A stretch of 64,000 nucleotides of DNA from Endozoicomonas euniceicola (GCF_025562755.1 NZ_CP103300.1:3659001-3723000); one strand, 5' to 3'. Shown: positions 9,072 through 17,793, numbered from the stretch's first letter. The notes: generated from the letters alone by a model not told the origin. Made by a program: numbers and translations.

Positions 9072-9230
9072 CTCAACTGCCTCGACTTCACTAATACATA
9101 ATCCGTGTCGTACGAATCCAGAGGGCTGGACGCTTTCGAGACCCTGTCTGTTTGCAGCAAACGAAAACTTCTTTCCCGCAAGAGAAATTTCCACTAACTG
9201 CCGCAAGCCTGTCTATTATTAAATGTTGTT
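9072..9230. other. Short non-coding gap between truB fragment and IS
   Basis: No convincing ORF. It contains a small GTTTGC/GCAAAC palindrome near 9149-9161 and otherwise nothing recognisable. It ends at the left inverted repeat of the IS1634-type element. Confidence 0.5.
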
Positions 9231-9335
9231 TATACCCGACATTCACCACCTGACCTGACATTTTCCTGAGATCTGCTATTTAACAGATAAGCCAATATTG
9301 GGAAGCCCCCCTTAGGGAAGCAGCAGAACATAATA

Positions 9336-9415
9336 TACCGCTGTTGGCTTTTGGCGGTTGGCTGTATGAGCAGCTAATAGCCAAAAGCCAAAAGCCAACA
9401 GCCAAAAGCCCGGTA
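9336..9415. repeat. Long palindrome with GCCAAAAGCC repeats
   Basis: CTGTTGGCTTTTGGC (9341-9355) is perfectly complementary to GCCAAAAGCCAACAG (9387-9401), with a 31-base loop. The flanks TACCG (9336-9340) and CGGTA (9411-9415) are also complementary, and the AAAAGCC unit recurs three times on the right arm. It lies in the 5' untranslated part of the IS, where it could form a hairpin that limits read-through into the transposase, or it could be a separate small repeat. Confidence 0.8.
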
Positions 9416-9420
9416 AGTTA

Positions 9421-11073
9421 TTGAATGCTGCTCCCCTTATGCCTCCTGTTCAATATCGCTCTCAGGTCATGGATCACCTCGGTCTGGTGGCTGGAATGTG
9501 CAAAGAGCTGGGAATTGTCGAGCACATCGATAAACGAGCCCCCAAGCTATCTGACGAATGGAACATTTCCCACGGTGAAGCCGTGATAGCTATGATAATC
9601 AACGGTCTTGGCTTCACAGGACAGTCTCTCCATATGTTCCCTCAGTTCTTCGCCAATAAACCCCTCGACAAACTAATCAGGGGCGGGATTGAACCCGAAC
9701 ACATAAACGACAAAGTACTGGGAAGGGCGCTGGACGTACTTTTTGATCTGGATGTTAGTAAAGTCCATTTCGAGCTGGCTATCAAGGTGGCGAAGCACCT
9801 CAAATTACCGTGCGACGCACTGAACCTCGATGGTACAGGGTTTCACGTCGATGGTCGTTATAATTGTGATGACGAAGTGAGCGATGAAGACCTTAATTGT
9901 ATCCGGCTTTGCAAGGGCTACAGTCGAGACCATCGCCCGGACTTGAATCAGGCCATATTACTTCTGCTAACCGAGAATCGTGCAGGCATTCCACTGTTTA
10001 TGAAAGCAGCCAGTGGCAATGTGACGGATAAAACCAGTTTCAAACAAGTGGTGAGCCAGCACATAAAGAGCTTTAAAGCGGCTCTGAATGCCCGTTATTT
10101 CGTCGGTGATGCCGCAATGTACGTGGCAGGAACCCTTCAGGAACTCAGCCATCAGGAGCAGTTGTTTGTTTCCCGAGTCCCTCTCAATATCGGTGATGCT
10201 AAAAAACTGGTACGTAGCGCACCATCGCGCTCCATGAATGTGGTGGATGGATTTGACCATTACGAAGCGGTGGAGACATTGTCTGAGTATGCCGGTGTCG
10301 TACAACGCTGGGTTCTGTTTCGAAACAAGCAGAGCCAGAAAGCGGAACAGAAGACACTGACCCGGCGTATGCAGAAAAAATCCCTGACAGAATCCGAGGC
10401 TCTGGTAAAGCTGGGCAAAAAGTCGTTCCGGTGTGAAGCCGACGCCATGGAAGCCTTCAGGCAATGGCAAAAGAATTCCAAACTTTGTCAGGCTGAACCT
10501 AAGGTCATTAGCAAGCCTTGTTACAATACCAAAGGTCGCCCTGCTGACGGGATGCCTCCTGACCACTATGAATATTTCGTGACAGGTTGCTGCTCAGTAG
10601 CTGTGGAGAGACGCCGGGATGCTGAGGCGTCACTGGGTTGCTTTATACTGGGCACCAACGACATGGATACAGACCGGCTGGATACGACTGAACTGCTAAA
10701 GACGTATAAATCCCAACAGCAGGTTGAAAGAGGCTTTCGTTTCCTGAAAAGCCCGGATTTCCTAGTGTCATCACTTTATCTCAAGAAGCCGGAACGTATT
10801 GAAGCGCTGCTAATGGTGATGACTCTCTGCCTGATGGTCTATGCTGCTATCCAACATCGAATTCGTTATGAGCTGAAAAGACAGAGTCGAACGTTCCCGG
10901 ACATGAAAAAGAAACCGGCGAAGAACCCCACGGGCAGGTGGATTTTCTGCTGCTTCGAGGGTATTCATGTGTGGACGATCAATGGGACGGAGAAGCATGT
11001 AGTCGGCATCTCGGAAAGTCAGTCGACGATCATTTTTATACTGGGTCAAACGTACCAATCAATTTATTCCTGA
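9421..11073 (+). CDS. IS1634 family transposase (DDE, DUF4277-type N-terminus)
   Basis: The 550-residue product resembles IS1634-family transposases: an N-terminal DUF4277-like region (HLGLVAGMCKELGI, ISHGEAVIAMIINGL) and a DDE nuclease core with NLDGTGFHVDG (first Asp), FVGDAAM (second Asp) and the C-terminal QQVERGFRFLKSP block (Glu). The frame opens with TTG at 9421. An ATG at 9439 is a reasonable alternative start because no strong ribosome site favours the TTG. No frameshift or internal stop is visible, and both ends of the element are present, so it could be active. Confidence 0.88.
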   Translation: MNAAPLMPPVQYRSQVMDHLGLVAGMCKELGIVEHIDKRAPKLSDEWNISHGEAVIAMIINGLGFTGQSLHMFPQFFANKPLDKLIRGGIEPEHINDKVLGRALDVLFDLDVSKVHFELAIKVAKHLKLPCDALNLDGTGFHVDGRYNCDDEVSDEDLNCIRLCKGYSRDHRPDLNQAILLLLTENRAGIPLFMKAASGNVTDKTSFKQVVSQHIKSFKAALNARYFVGDAAMYVAGTLQELSHQEQLFVSRVPLNIGDAKKLVRSAPSRSMNVVDGFDHYEAVETLSEYAGVVQRWVLFRNKQSQKAEQKTLTRRMQKKSLTESEALVKLGKKSFRCEADAMEAFRQWQKNSKLCQAEPKVISKPCYNTKGRPADGMPPDHYEYFVTGCCSVAVERRRDAEASLGCFILGTNDMDTDRLDTTELLKTYKSQQQVERGFRFLKSPDFLVSSLYLKKPERIEALLMVMTLCLMVYAAIQHRIRYELKRQSRTFPDMKKKPAKNPTGRWIFCCFEGIHVWTINGTEKHVVGISESQSTIIFILGQTYQSIYS

Positions 11074-11158
11074 TTGGGGTGGTGAATGTCGGTTATACAG
11101 CTTAGAGTGAAAAGATTAGCTCTGTGCTTTTTTTGTGCCTTACACAGGAGTATCAGGC

Positions 11159-11902
11159 GTGCCGCGTTTTACCTGTGATGAGTGTGGGAAAGCTTACGCA
11201 ACTGCGGGTTCTCTCAGGGGTCATAAGCGAATCCACGGTGGTGATCAGTCCCTTCAGTGCGAAATATGTAACAGGCGCTTTCCTTTTCCCAGTAAACTCG
11301 CCAAACATATGCTTACCCATACCGGTGAAAAACCTTTTCAATGTAATGTATGCAACATGACTTTTACAAATAATGGAAACCTGGTTAGGCACTCAACACT
11401 CCATTCCGGTGAACGTCCTTATGAGTGTCTGCCATGCGCTCTTTCTTTTACTCAATTAGGCAATCTTAAAAGGCATAATAAGAGCGTTCATGGAAAAAAC
11501 GGAACCTTTCTATGTCAAATATGCAGTTGTCGTTTTAGTCGGGAGTTCCATCTTACCAGGCACAACCAGGTAAAACACCCATCCGAATCAACAGCCCAGA
11601 CTACCACAGTGCATACGCACACGGAACCAGAAGGAATGGTAACCGTAACAAGCCAAACTAAGGAATCACCAAACGATAAGACAATCATAAGCACCGTTTT
11701 ATCCCCGGTAGGAAGTGCCTACGTAGTCACTAAATGCAGCTTTTCATCAAACAGCACAACCATCACAACAACCACAACACAGGGATCAGGACGAGTAGCC
11801 GCATATACTGGTCAAAACCCTCCGGGTTCTGGCCCTGGAATAATTTTTCTAGATGAATCAGACCCTGGGCTATTAAAGGTTCACGCGAATTACGACTCTT
11901 AA
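11159..11902 (+). CDS. Five-finger C2H2 zinc-finger protein of eukaryotic type
   Basis: The protein has five classical Cys2-His2 fingers. From the GTG at 11159 the ligands are C6/C9/H22/H26, C34/C37/H50/H54, C62/C65/H78/H82, C90/C93/H106/H111 and C119/C122/H135/H140. The linkers HTGEKPF and HSGERPY are the animal Kruppel-type linkers. The Ser/Thr-rich tail (141-247) has no recognisable domain. GTG 11159 is preferred because AGGAG (11146-11150) sits 8 bases upstream; an in-frame GTG at 11135 is the alternative. There is no signal peptide. The fingers predict sequence-specific nucleic acid binding, perhaps in a host nucleus after translocation. That role is inference. It adjoins the IS and probably arrived by horizontal transfer. 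Confidence 0.85.
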   Translation: MPRFTCDECGKAYATAGSLRGHKRIHGGDQSLQCEICNRRFPFPSKLAKHMLTHTGEKPFQCNVCNMTFTNNGNLVRHSTLHSGERPYECLPCALSFTQLGNLKRHNKSVHGKNGTFLCQICSCRFSREFHLTRHNQVKHPSESTAQTTTVHTHTEPEGMVTVTSQTKESPNDKTIISTVLSPVGSAYVVTKCSFSSNSTTITTTTTQGSGRVAAYTGQNPPGSGPGIIFLDESDPGLLKVHANYDS

Positions 11903-11954
11903 CTTTACGGTCGTCCAGTAAATTATTGACTCCCTGGTTTGCTCGCTACGGGCG

Positions 11955-13226
11955 CTATTCTCGGTCAGGCTCCTGGCCTTCCTCTGAATCGCTCTCTGTC
12001 TCATACCACTCTGGTCGCTCCCAGTCTTTTACTTTTTTTCCAATTAAACAGACATCTAAAGATTTTTCCCAGCGGGGTATGGGGATTTCAGAATAGGATT
12101 CAAAGTCGACCTGATTAAAAAAGTCATCTACGGCATTGCACCCTAAATTATTATCTGACGGTTCACCAATATAAATGACCCATTTCCCTACTGGCCACTC
12201 CGCAATCATCTCGCCAGCGTTTGTTATTGGCCAGGAAATAATCAGGGCGTCCGCTTCAGGGTGGCGTCGAATGGCTTCTGTGGCATCCAGTTCCGTAACC
12301 GTTGTTATGGTATTTTTTTCGGTGGAGTACTTATCGGTTGCCGTGACTGAAATGCCATGTTCGTTAAGGGCTTTGCACAGATAACCACTTCCGGCACCGA
12401 CCTCCAGGCATGAATGAATATCATGCTCTTTGAGTTTATCAGCCAGCTGGCTGGTCCAGCTTTTGTCAACTAATGCCCACATTCCGAAGTGCTTGGTAAG
12501 AATTTTTCTGAAATCTATTCCACCTTCCGAGGATCTGGGCAGATGTTGTAAAGAAGTATTTTGGAAATTAAGGAAGTAGCTTGGTTTGCTGATATAAAAA
12601 TCCCTGATGCTGGGCTGCCTTTGCTCCCCGGCAGCACCAAAAAACAGCTGTGACAGAGTATTGCGGATAGTTGATACGACCCCATAGCTACCATCATCAA
12701 TTTTGTGGCAATTAAAATTGTATTGCCCATCAAGACAAAGGTCTTCAAACAATCCATTTTTTATTTCTGGCTCGAACGGGGCTATAGTTTCTGCCGGAAT
12801 GGATCGTCTTAGTGTGGTGCAGTCTTTGCGGTAAAGTGGCTGTGCGTCTGTCCACTTCTCCGGTATTTCTTTTTTCTCAAGTTGCCTTATATTTTCATGC
12901 ATGAAATTAAGGTATTTATAGTTTTCTTTACAGTCGTGGCAGAATCCCTGATACCCTTTTACTTTCCACTCATTAATGGTTTTCATGGATGGTTCATCGT
13001 TGTAATCACTGAGCTTGATACTCACTTTATTTTCAATATCAACCATTTCAACAACTTTTCCGTTCATACATCCGGTACAGTGGATGTCGGTACAGTGCTG
13101 CTTTAGCTTTCGAAGGCGCTCTGGCGGAATGGAGTGGGGAGGTTGTGATAGCTTCTGGTAAACATCGTACCATGTATTACAACCTTTCAACTGTGATCCG
13201 GTAATGAAATGAACAGTATCATGCAT
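11955..13226 (-). CDS. Cys-rich protein with C-terminal SAM-dependent methyltransferase fold
   Basis: The 423-residue product has a class I methyltransferase motif I, CLEVGAGSGYLCKAL (about residues 270-284). An acidic motif II region (VTATDKYS) and DALIISWPI in the motif IV position follow. The N-terminal 150 residues contain CxxC pairs (CTGCMNG and CHDCKEN), which may bind zinc. The substrate cannot be told from sequence. The C-terminus is acidic (SDSEEGQEPDRE). It lies in the truB-rpsO island, convergent with the zinc-finger gene and codirectional with the TRM11-like gene, but separated from that gene by a terminator-like hairpin. There is no signal peptide. Confidence 0.7.
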   Translation of the reverse strand: MHDTVHFITGSQLKGCNTWYDVYQKLSQPPHSIPPERLRKLKQHCTDIHCTGCMNGKVVEMVDIENKVSIKLSDYNDEPSMKTINEWKVKGYQGFCHDCKENYKYLNFMHENIRQLEKKEIPEKWTDAQPLYRKDCTTLRRSIPAETIAPFEPEIKNGLFEDLCLDGQYNFNCHKIDDGSYGVVSTIRNTLSQLFFGAAGEQRQPSIRDFYISKPSYFLNFQNTSLQHLPRSSEGGIDFRKILTKHFGMWALVDKSWTSQLADKLKEHDIHSCLEVGAGSGYLCKALNEHGISVTATDKYSTEKNTITTVTELDATEAIRRHPEADALIISWPITNAGEMIAEWPVGKWVIYIGEPSDNNLGCNAVDDFFNQVDFESYSEIPIPRWEKSLDVCLIGKKVKDWERPEWYETESDSEEGQEPDRE

Positions 13227-13267
13227 GGTATTAACGTCCTTGTATTACATAACGCAAGTTATCTTTT

Positions 13268-13317
13268 TATACAAAAATTTGTTCATCACCTTTCTATTAC
13301 AGTGGGTGACGAACAAA
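13268..13317 (-). terminator. Intrinsic terminator of the TRM11-like gene
   Basis: TTTGTTCATCACC (13278-13290) pairs with GGTGACGAACAAA (13305-13317) with a single mismatch. Read on the minus strand the stem is followed by a TTTTTGT tract, as expected for a rho-independent terminator of the gene ending at 13418. It uncouples that gene from the methyltransferase gene beyond. Confidence 0.75.
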
Positions 13318-13417
13318 TGCTTTAGTGGCTCTTGATTTTCGTTGGATTGTTAAATTAAAAAAAAGTTCCACTTGTTGTATGAAACTGAAATTTAACGGGC
13401 ATGAGTAACCGATAGGG

Positions 13418-14443
13418 TTATTTAACAGCAACAATCAGGTTGCGATTGATCGACTGATCTACCCGATGCAGGTAATTAATATAAGGTTCTTCTCCCAGAA
13501 CTTTAAAGCCTGCTTCTGTTAAGGCTTCTTCAGCCTCCTTCCATTTCAGGGTGAATTCATTGTATGAAATCACCAGCGCACCTTTGGGCTTCATGACCTG
13601 TTTCCATGCCGGGGCTGCTGCTTTCAACAGTTCAAGGGGGCTGCGATCCAGTTTGGGGGCTTTGGCATTTTTACTGCCGTGCTGAACACCGTAGGGAAGA
13701 TCGGATACCAGAATGTCGCAGGAATTCTTTTTAGCCAGAAACTGGGTATGGCGGGTGTCGGCGGGGAATACTTTCAGGGTCTGGATTTTTCCCTTGCTGA
13801 AATCTTCTTTGGTGGCCGCTGTTTCCAGAGTGAAGCCGTCGGACAGGCGTTTGCCATTGTGAGTGCGTCGCTCTTTGGCTTTTGTGTGCTTGTAACGACC
13901 TTTTTTGAGGTAGTTGATCAGGTAAGCCTGGATTTCCTGCGTCCATTTGTCGTTGATTTCCACGCCAACTACGTTGAAACCACGAACCATGCCCTCAAAG
14001 AGTGTCGTACCTTTGCCACACATAGGGTCGATCAGGGTGATTTGTTCGCTGCCGGTCTTACAGGCGCTCAGAGCAAGGTTCACCATCATACGGGTGAATT
14101 GCTCATTGGTTTTGCCGGTGTATTTGAGAATCTGGTTCAGGCTTTCAGGAAAGGTCTGGAATGACTCAGCGGCCAGTGGCTTGAGCAGTCCCTGTTCAAG
14201 GATTTCAAACAGCGCGTAATAGATGGAAGAAGCTGACAAGGCTTTCAGGGCTTTACTGTTCAGAGGTTCTTCGGTGCTGAAGCAGATGCAGGCAGGAAGG
14301 TTAAGGTCCCGTTCACCAATGTCGCTGATTTCTAAGTCTCTGGCCTCGGTAATTGCCCGGATTTCGTTACAGGCGATGTTGAGGGCAGCGTCAAAGTAGA
14401 TGCGGTTGTGGCCGGGGTTGGCAAGAATGGCGTAATGGTGCAT
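13418..14443 (-). CDS. TRM11/UPF0020-like RNA methylase
   Basis: The 341-residue product has the motif I block DPMCGKGTTLFEG and a motif IV DLPYG, a variant of (D/N)PPY. This is the pattern of the UPF0020/TRM11 group of N2-guanosine RNA methyltransferases. The ATG at 14441-14443, giving MHHYAILANPGHNRIY, is preferred over an upstream TTG at 14482 because the family normally begins close to that motif. No THUMP domain is evident, so it may be a stand-alone methylase acting on tRNA, rRNA or mRNA. It lies at the rpsO-proximal edge of the island, transcribed away from rpsO, and ends with its own terminator. Its family is found in host-associated and free-living gammaproteobacteria alike. Confidence 0.75.
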   Translation of the reverse strand: MHHYAILANPGHNRIYFDAALNIACNEIRAITEARDLEISDIGERDLNLPACICFSTEEPLNSKALKALSASSIYYALFEILEQGLLKPLAAESFQTFPESLNQILKYTGKTNEQFTRMMVNLALSACKTGSEQITLIDPMCGKGTTLFEGMVRGFNVVGVEINDKWTQEIQAYLINYLKKGRYKHTKAKERRTHNGKRLSDGFTLETAATKEDFSKGKIQTLKVFPADTRHTQFLAKKNSCDILVSDLPYGVQHGSKNAKAPKLDRSPLELLKAAAPAWKQVMKPKGALVISYNEFTLKWKEAEEALTEAGFKVLGEEPYINYLHRVDQSINRNLIVAVK

Positions 14444-14531
14444 AAAAAATACATAGTGTTTGAACTGGCAGGAAGCTAGCAATAATTACAACGGCCTGCA
14501 ACTGGTTTAGGCAAAGAGCCAAAGGGTTGAT

Positions 14532-14560
14532 TTGGATAATGCCAACCTTAGTGTTAGAAT
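14532..14560 (+). promoter_or_regulatory. Sigma-70 promoter for rpsO
   Basis: TTGGAT (14532-14537) and TAGAAT (14555-14560) are separated by 17 bases, a good vegetative promoter match. It gives an rpsO leader of roughly 130 bases. This position agrees with rpsO being transcribed independently of truB now that the island separates them. Confidence 0.6.
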
Positions 14561-14694
14561 GCAGCGCTTAATTTTGCCAGTTCTAATTCTTAAGCCTTTG
14601 TAGAGGCTGTGAGTGGGTTTTGGCTATAAGGTCGGCTGTAAATATGCACGGTCGTACCCGTTTGTTGTAATGCATATTCAATGGAGACTTTATC

Positions 14695-14964
14695 ATGGCT
14701 TTGACTGTTGAAAAGAAAGCTGAAATCATCAAGGAGTTCGGTCGCTCTGAAGGTGACAGCGGTTGCCCTGAAGTTCAGGTAGCTCTGCTGACTGCAAACA
14801 TCGAAGGTCTGCAGTCTCACTTCAAGGCTAACCACAAGGATCACCACTCCCGTCGCGGCCTGATCCGCATGGTAAACCAGCGTCGCAGCATGCTGGACTA
14901 CCTGAAGCGTAAGGACGTTGAGCGCTATCGCAGCCTGATCGAACGTCTGGGTCTGCGTCGCTAA
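14695..14964 (+). CDS. rpsO: 30S ribosomal protein S15
   Basis: S15 binds the 16S rRNA central domain early in 30S assembly. The 89-residue product is full length and collinear with the family: MALTVEKKAEIIKEFGR at the start, the HSRRGL segment in the middle and the conserved end YRSLIERLGLRR. A GGAG ribosome site lies 8-9 bases before the ATG. pnp follows about 370 bases downstream in the same direction, the conserved rpsO-pnp arrangement. In E. coli S15 represses its own translation through its leader. The 130-base leader here may act likewise, but I did not fold it. Confidence 0.97.
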   Translation: MALTVEKKAEIIKEFGRSEGDSGCPEVQVALLTANIEGLQSHFKANHKDHHSRRGLIRMVNQRRSMLDYLKRKDVERYRSLIERLGLRR

Positions 14965-14984
14965 TAGCCTTCGGGATCGGCACG

Positions 14985-15006
14985 GGTGGTTTCTGTTGAA
15001 ATCACC
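14985..15006 (+). terminator. Hairpin after rpsO
   Basis: GGTGGTTTC and GAAATCACC form a nine-pair stem (one G-U) around a four-base loop just after the rpsO stop. There is no T-tract, so it may be an RNA-stabilising or processing hairpin, not a terminator. Confidence 0.5.
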
Positions 15007-15063
15007 GGCAGAACAGGAAGACTTTGCTGTAGCACAGGCTCCGCAAGGCTTCCGCAGTCAGAG

Positions 15064-15100
15064 CACCGCTAGCTTCCATTGTGTGGCTGGCGGTGTTTTG
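15064..15100 (+). terminator. Hairpin plus T-tract between rpsO and pnp
   Basis: CACCGCTAGC (15064-15073) pairs with GCTGGCGGTG (15086-15095) and is followed by TTTTG. It could be a partial terminator of rpsO. It could equally be the RNase III target that controls pnp mRNA stability in enteric bacteria. The remaining 230 bases up to pnp form its leader and hold no other gene. Confidence 0.55.
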
Positions 15101-15332
15101 CGTTGAACAGGCACTGGATTTTCAGTCGTCTGTATGAAAGAAGCCAGTCAGTAAAGGCTTCGTATCCAGCTCTGATCTTGTTTTGCTGTCAAATCGGGGT
15201 GCAATTCCAAGTCTTTCTGGTGCTCTTTCCGATAGAAAGTTTCAGACAGAAGGTGCTTACCAGAAGGTTTTGAATTGCATCCGTGTCTCGTGGCAGCCAC
15301 AGATGGTTGGGGTTTTACTAAAGGAAAATATT

Positions 15333-17435
15333 GTGACTCCGGTAACCAAGACATTTACATTCGGTGGTCAGACCATCGTTCTGGAAACAGGCCGTGTTGC
15401 CCGTCAGGCATCGGGTGCGGTTCTGGCAACCATGGGTGATACAGCCGTTCTGGCAACGGTGGTTGGCTCTAAGGAAGCGAAACCAGGGCAGGACTTTTTC
15501 CCTCTGTCCGTCCACTACCAGGAAAAAACGTACGCTGCGGGTAAAATCCCTGGCGGTTTCCTGAAGCGTGAAAGCCGTCCCAGCGAAAAAGAAACCCTGA
15601 CTTCCCGCCTGATCGACCGTCCTATTCGCCCCCTGTTCCCTAAAGGCTTCATGAATGAAGTTCAGGTGGTTTTGACGGTTGTTTCCGTGGACAAGAAAAA
15701 CGATCCGGATATTCTGGCGATGGTGGCCTGCTCTGCAGCCCTGGCTATTTCCGGTATCCCTTTCCAGGGGCCTATTGGTGGTGCGCGTGTCGGCTTTAAT
15801 GAAGAAAAAGGCTACCTGCTGAACCCAAGCTATGCCGAGCTGGAAACGTCCGAGCTGGACATGGTGGTAGCGGGTACTAAAGACGCCGTATTGATGGTTG
15901 AGTCTGAAGCGCAGGAGCTGACTGAAGATGAAATGCTGGGCGCGGTGCTGTTTGCACACCAGGAATACCAGTCTGTTATCTCTGCTGTTGAAGCCTTTGC
16001 CGCTGAAGTTGGCAAGGCTGGCTGGGGCTGGGTAGCACCAGCTGAAAATGCCGAACTGAAAGAAAAAGTATCCGCTTTTGAAGGTAGAATGCGTGAAGCT
16101 TACCAGATCACCATCAAGCAGGATCGTTATGCTGCGGTGGGTGTGCTGAAGCAGGAAGTGCTGGAATCCCTGGCTGGTGAAGAAGAAGGTCAGTTCGACG
16201 CGTCTGATGTTGAGAAGGCATTCTCCAGTCTGGAAAAATCCGTAGTGCGCGGCAATATCATCAATGGTCTGCCTCGTATCGACGGTCGTGACACCAAGAC
16301 CGTTCGCCCGATCAACGTAGAAATCGGCGTTCTGCCAAAGACTCACGGTTCTGCGCTGTTTACCCGGGGTGAAACTCAGGCTCTGGTCACTACGACTCTG
16401 GGTACTGCCCGTGACGCACAGATTATCGATAGCCTGGAAGGCGAAACCAAAGATCCATTCATGCTGCACTACAACTTCCCTGCCTACTCTGTCGGTGAGT
16501 GTGGTCGTATGGGTGCGCCGGGTCGTCGTGAAATTGGTCACGGTCGTCTGGCCCGTCGCGGTGTTCAGGCTATGCTGCCGACTCAGGACGAGTTCCCATA
16601 CACCGTTCGTGTGGTCTCTGAAATCACTGAATCCAACGGTTCCAGCTCCATGGCTTCCGTGTGTGGTTCTTCCCTGGCGCTGATGGATGCGGGCGTACCT
16701 CTGAAAGCACCAGTAGCTGGTATTGCTATGGGCCTGGTGAAAGAAGGTGAACAGTTTGCAGTCCTGACCGACATTCTTGGTGACGAAGACCACCTGGGTG
16801 ATATGGACTTTAAAGTAGCTGGTACTTCCGAAGGTATTACTGCTCTGCAGATGGATATCAAGATTGCCGGTATCACCGAAGAGATCATGGAAATCGCCCT
16901 GGATCAGGCGATGGACGCTCGTCTGCACATTCTGGACGAAATGAATAAGGTGATCAGCGAGAGCCGTTCCGAGCTGAACGAAAACGCGCCGATGACCATG
17001 TCCCTGAAAATTGACACCGACAAGATTCGTGACGTTATCGGTAAAGGTGGTGCGACCATCCGTTCTATCTGTGAAGATACGGGTGCTTCTGTTGATATCG
17101 ACGACAGTGGTATGGTGAAAATCTTCGCTGACGACAAGGAAAAGGCCCAGGCTGCTTACGACCGTGTTTACGGTATTACTGCTGACGCTGAGGTTGGTCA
17201 GATCTATACCGGTGAAGTTACCCGTATCGTAGACTTTGGTGCGTTTGTGAGTGTTCTGCCGGGTCGTGACGGTCTGGTACATATTTCTCAAATCGCTGAT
17301 GAGCGTGTAGAGAAAGTATCTGACTACCTGCAAATGGGTCAGCAGGTTGAAGTGGTTGTACTGGACATTGACTCCCGTGGCCGTATCAAGCTGAGCATCA
17401 AAGAAGTTGCCCGCGCTAAGGAACAGGCGTCTTAA
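15333..17435 (+). CDS. pnp: Polyribonucleotide nucleotidyltransferase (PNPase)
   Basis: PNPase degrades RNA 3' to 5' by phosphorolysis and is a core subunit of the degradosome. The GTG at 15333 is chosen because AAAGGAAAA (15320-15328) precedes it and the protein then begins TPVTKTFTFGGQTIVLETG, matching the family start. The open frame extends upstream without support. The 700-residue product contains two RNase PH-like domains with an all-alpha linker, a KH domain (VIGKGGATIRSI, about 567-578) and a C-terminal S1 domain (YTGEVTRIVDFGAFV to GLVHISQIA, from about 623). E. coli PNPase has 711 residues. It is codirectional with rpsO. Confidence 0.96.
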   Translation: MTPVTKTFTFGGQTIVLETGRVARQASGAVLATMGDTAVLATVVGSKEAKPGQDFFPLSVHYQEKTYAAGKIPGGFLKRESRPSEKETLTSRLIDRPIRPLFPKGFMNEVQVVLTVVSVDKKNDPDILAMVACSAALAISGIPFQGPIGGARVGFNEEKGYLLNPSYAELETSELDMVVAGTKDAVLMVESEAQELTEDEMLGAVLFAHQEYQSVISAVEAFAAEVGKAGWGWVAPAENAELKEKVSAFEGRMREAYQITIKQDRYAAVGVLKQEVLESLAGEEEGQFDASDVEKAFSSLEKSVVRGNIINGLPRIDGRDTKTVRPINVEIGVLPKTHGSALFTRGETQALVTTTLGTARDAQIIDSLEGETKDPFMLHYNFPAYSVGECGRMGAPGRREIGHGRLARRGVQAMLPTQDEFPYTVRVVSEITESNGSSSMASVCGSSLALMDAGVPLKAPVAGIAMGLVKEGEQFAVLTDILGDEDHLGDMDFKVAGTSEGITALQMDIKIAGITEEIMEIALDQAMDARLHILDEMNKVISESRSELNENAPMTMSLKIDTDKIRDVIGKGGATIRSICEDTGASVDIDDSGMVKIFADDKEKAQAAYDRVYGITADAEVGQIYTGEVTRIVDFGAFVSVLPGRDGLVHISQIADERVEKVSDYLQMGQQVEVVVLDIDSRGRIKLSIKEVARAKEQAS

Positions 17436-17686
17436 TCGGCACTGCTATTTCCGTGTAAGGGAAGTAGTGGCGTAGGTTGGGAGTTACCCTGAAGGGCACA
17501 AGCGTTGCGCTCTTCCCAACCTACAAGAAAAAACCTGAAGAAATTCCAAGGCGGTGTAGCGAAGTGTGGAAAATTTATTCTGGGTTTTAAAATCACCTTA
17601 TACTTCAATTATTTAGCAAAATCGTCGTAAACCCTCGCCCAATGCGGGCGGGGATATAAGACGGGAAGGCGCAGAGCCTTCCGCCA
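17436..17686. other. Non-coding pnp 3' region and left end of the IS605-type element
   Basis: No gene is seen. It holds an 11-bp inverted repeat GTAGGTTGGGA (17472-17482) / TCCCAACCTAC (17514-17524), probably forming the pnp 3' end. Next comes one copy of a roughly 45-bp repeat (17528-17573) whose inverted partner is at 21413-21457. A CGCCC/GGGCG mini-hairpin near 17637-17651 fits a subterminal hairpin of an IS200/IS605 left end. Confidence 0.6.
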
Positions 17687-17793
17687 TCAATCTGGTGTAC
17701 TCTGGCTATTAACGTAGTCCTTCAGAGTCTCGATAGTTGCACCGCCAGCACTGCAAGCAAAGTAAGACCTTGACCACATTAGGGGAGCGGCAA

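Larger units (their letters stand above)
9231..11097 (+). mobile_element. IS1634-type insertion sequence, apparently complete
   Basis: Terminal inverted repeats TATACCCGACATTCACCACC (9231-9250) and GGTGGTGAATGTCGGTTATA (11078-11097) match at 19 of 20 positions. They enclose one transposase gene. The true tips may extend a few bases outward, and I see no clear target duplication. Between the left repeat and the transposase is a long palindrome (9336-9415). The element lies inside the truB-rpsO island, between the truB fragment and the zinc-finger gene. Confidence 0.85.

Noticed and set aside
15318..17333. 671-residue minus-strand frame across pnp
   Set aside because: Shadow of pnp. No recognisable domain, while the plus strand encodes complete PNPase.
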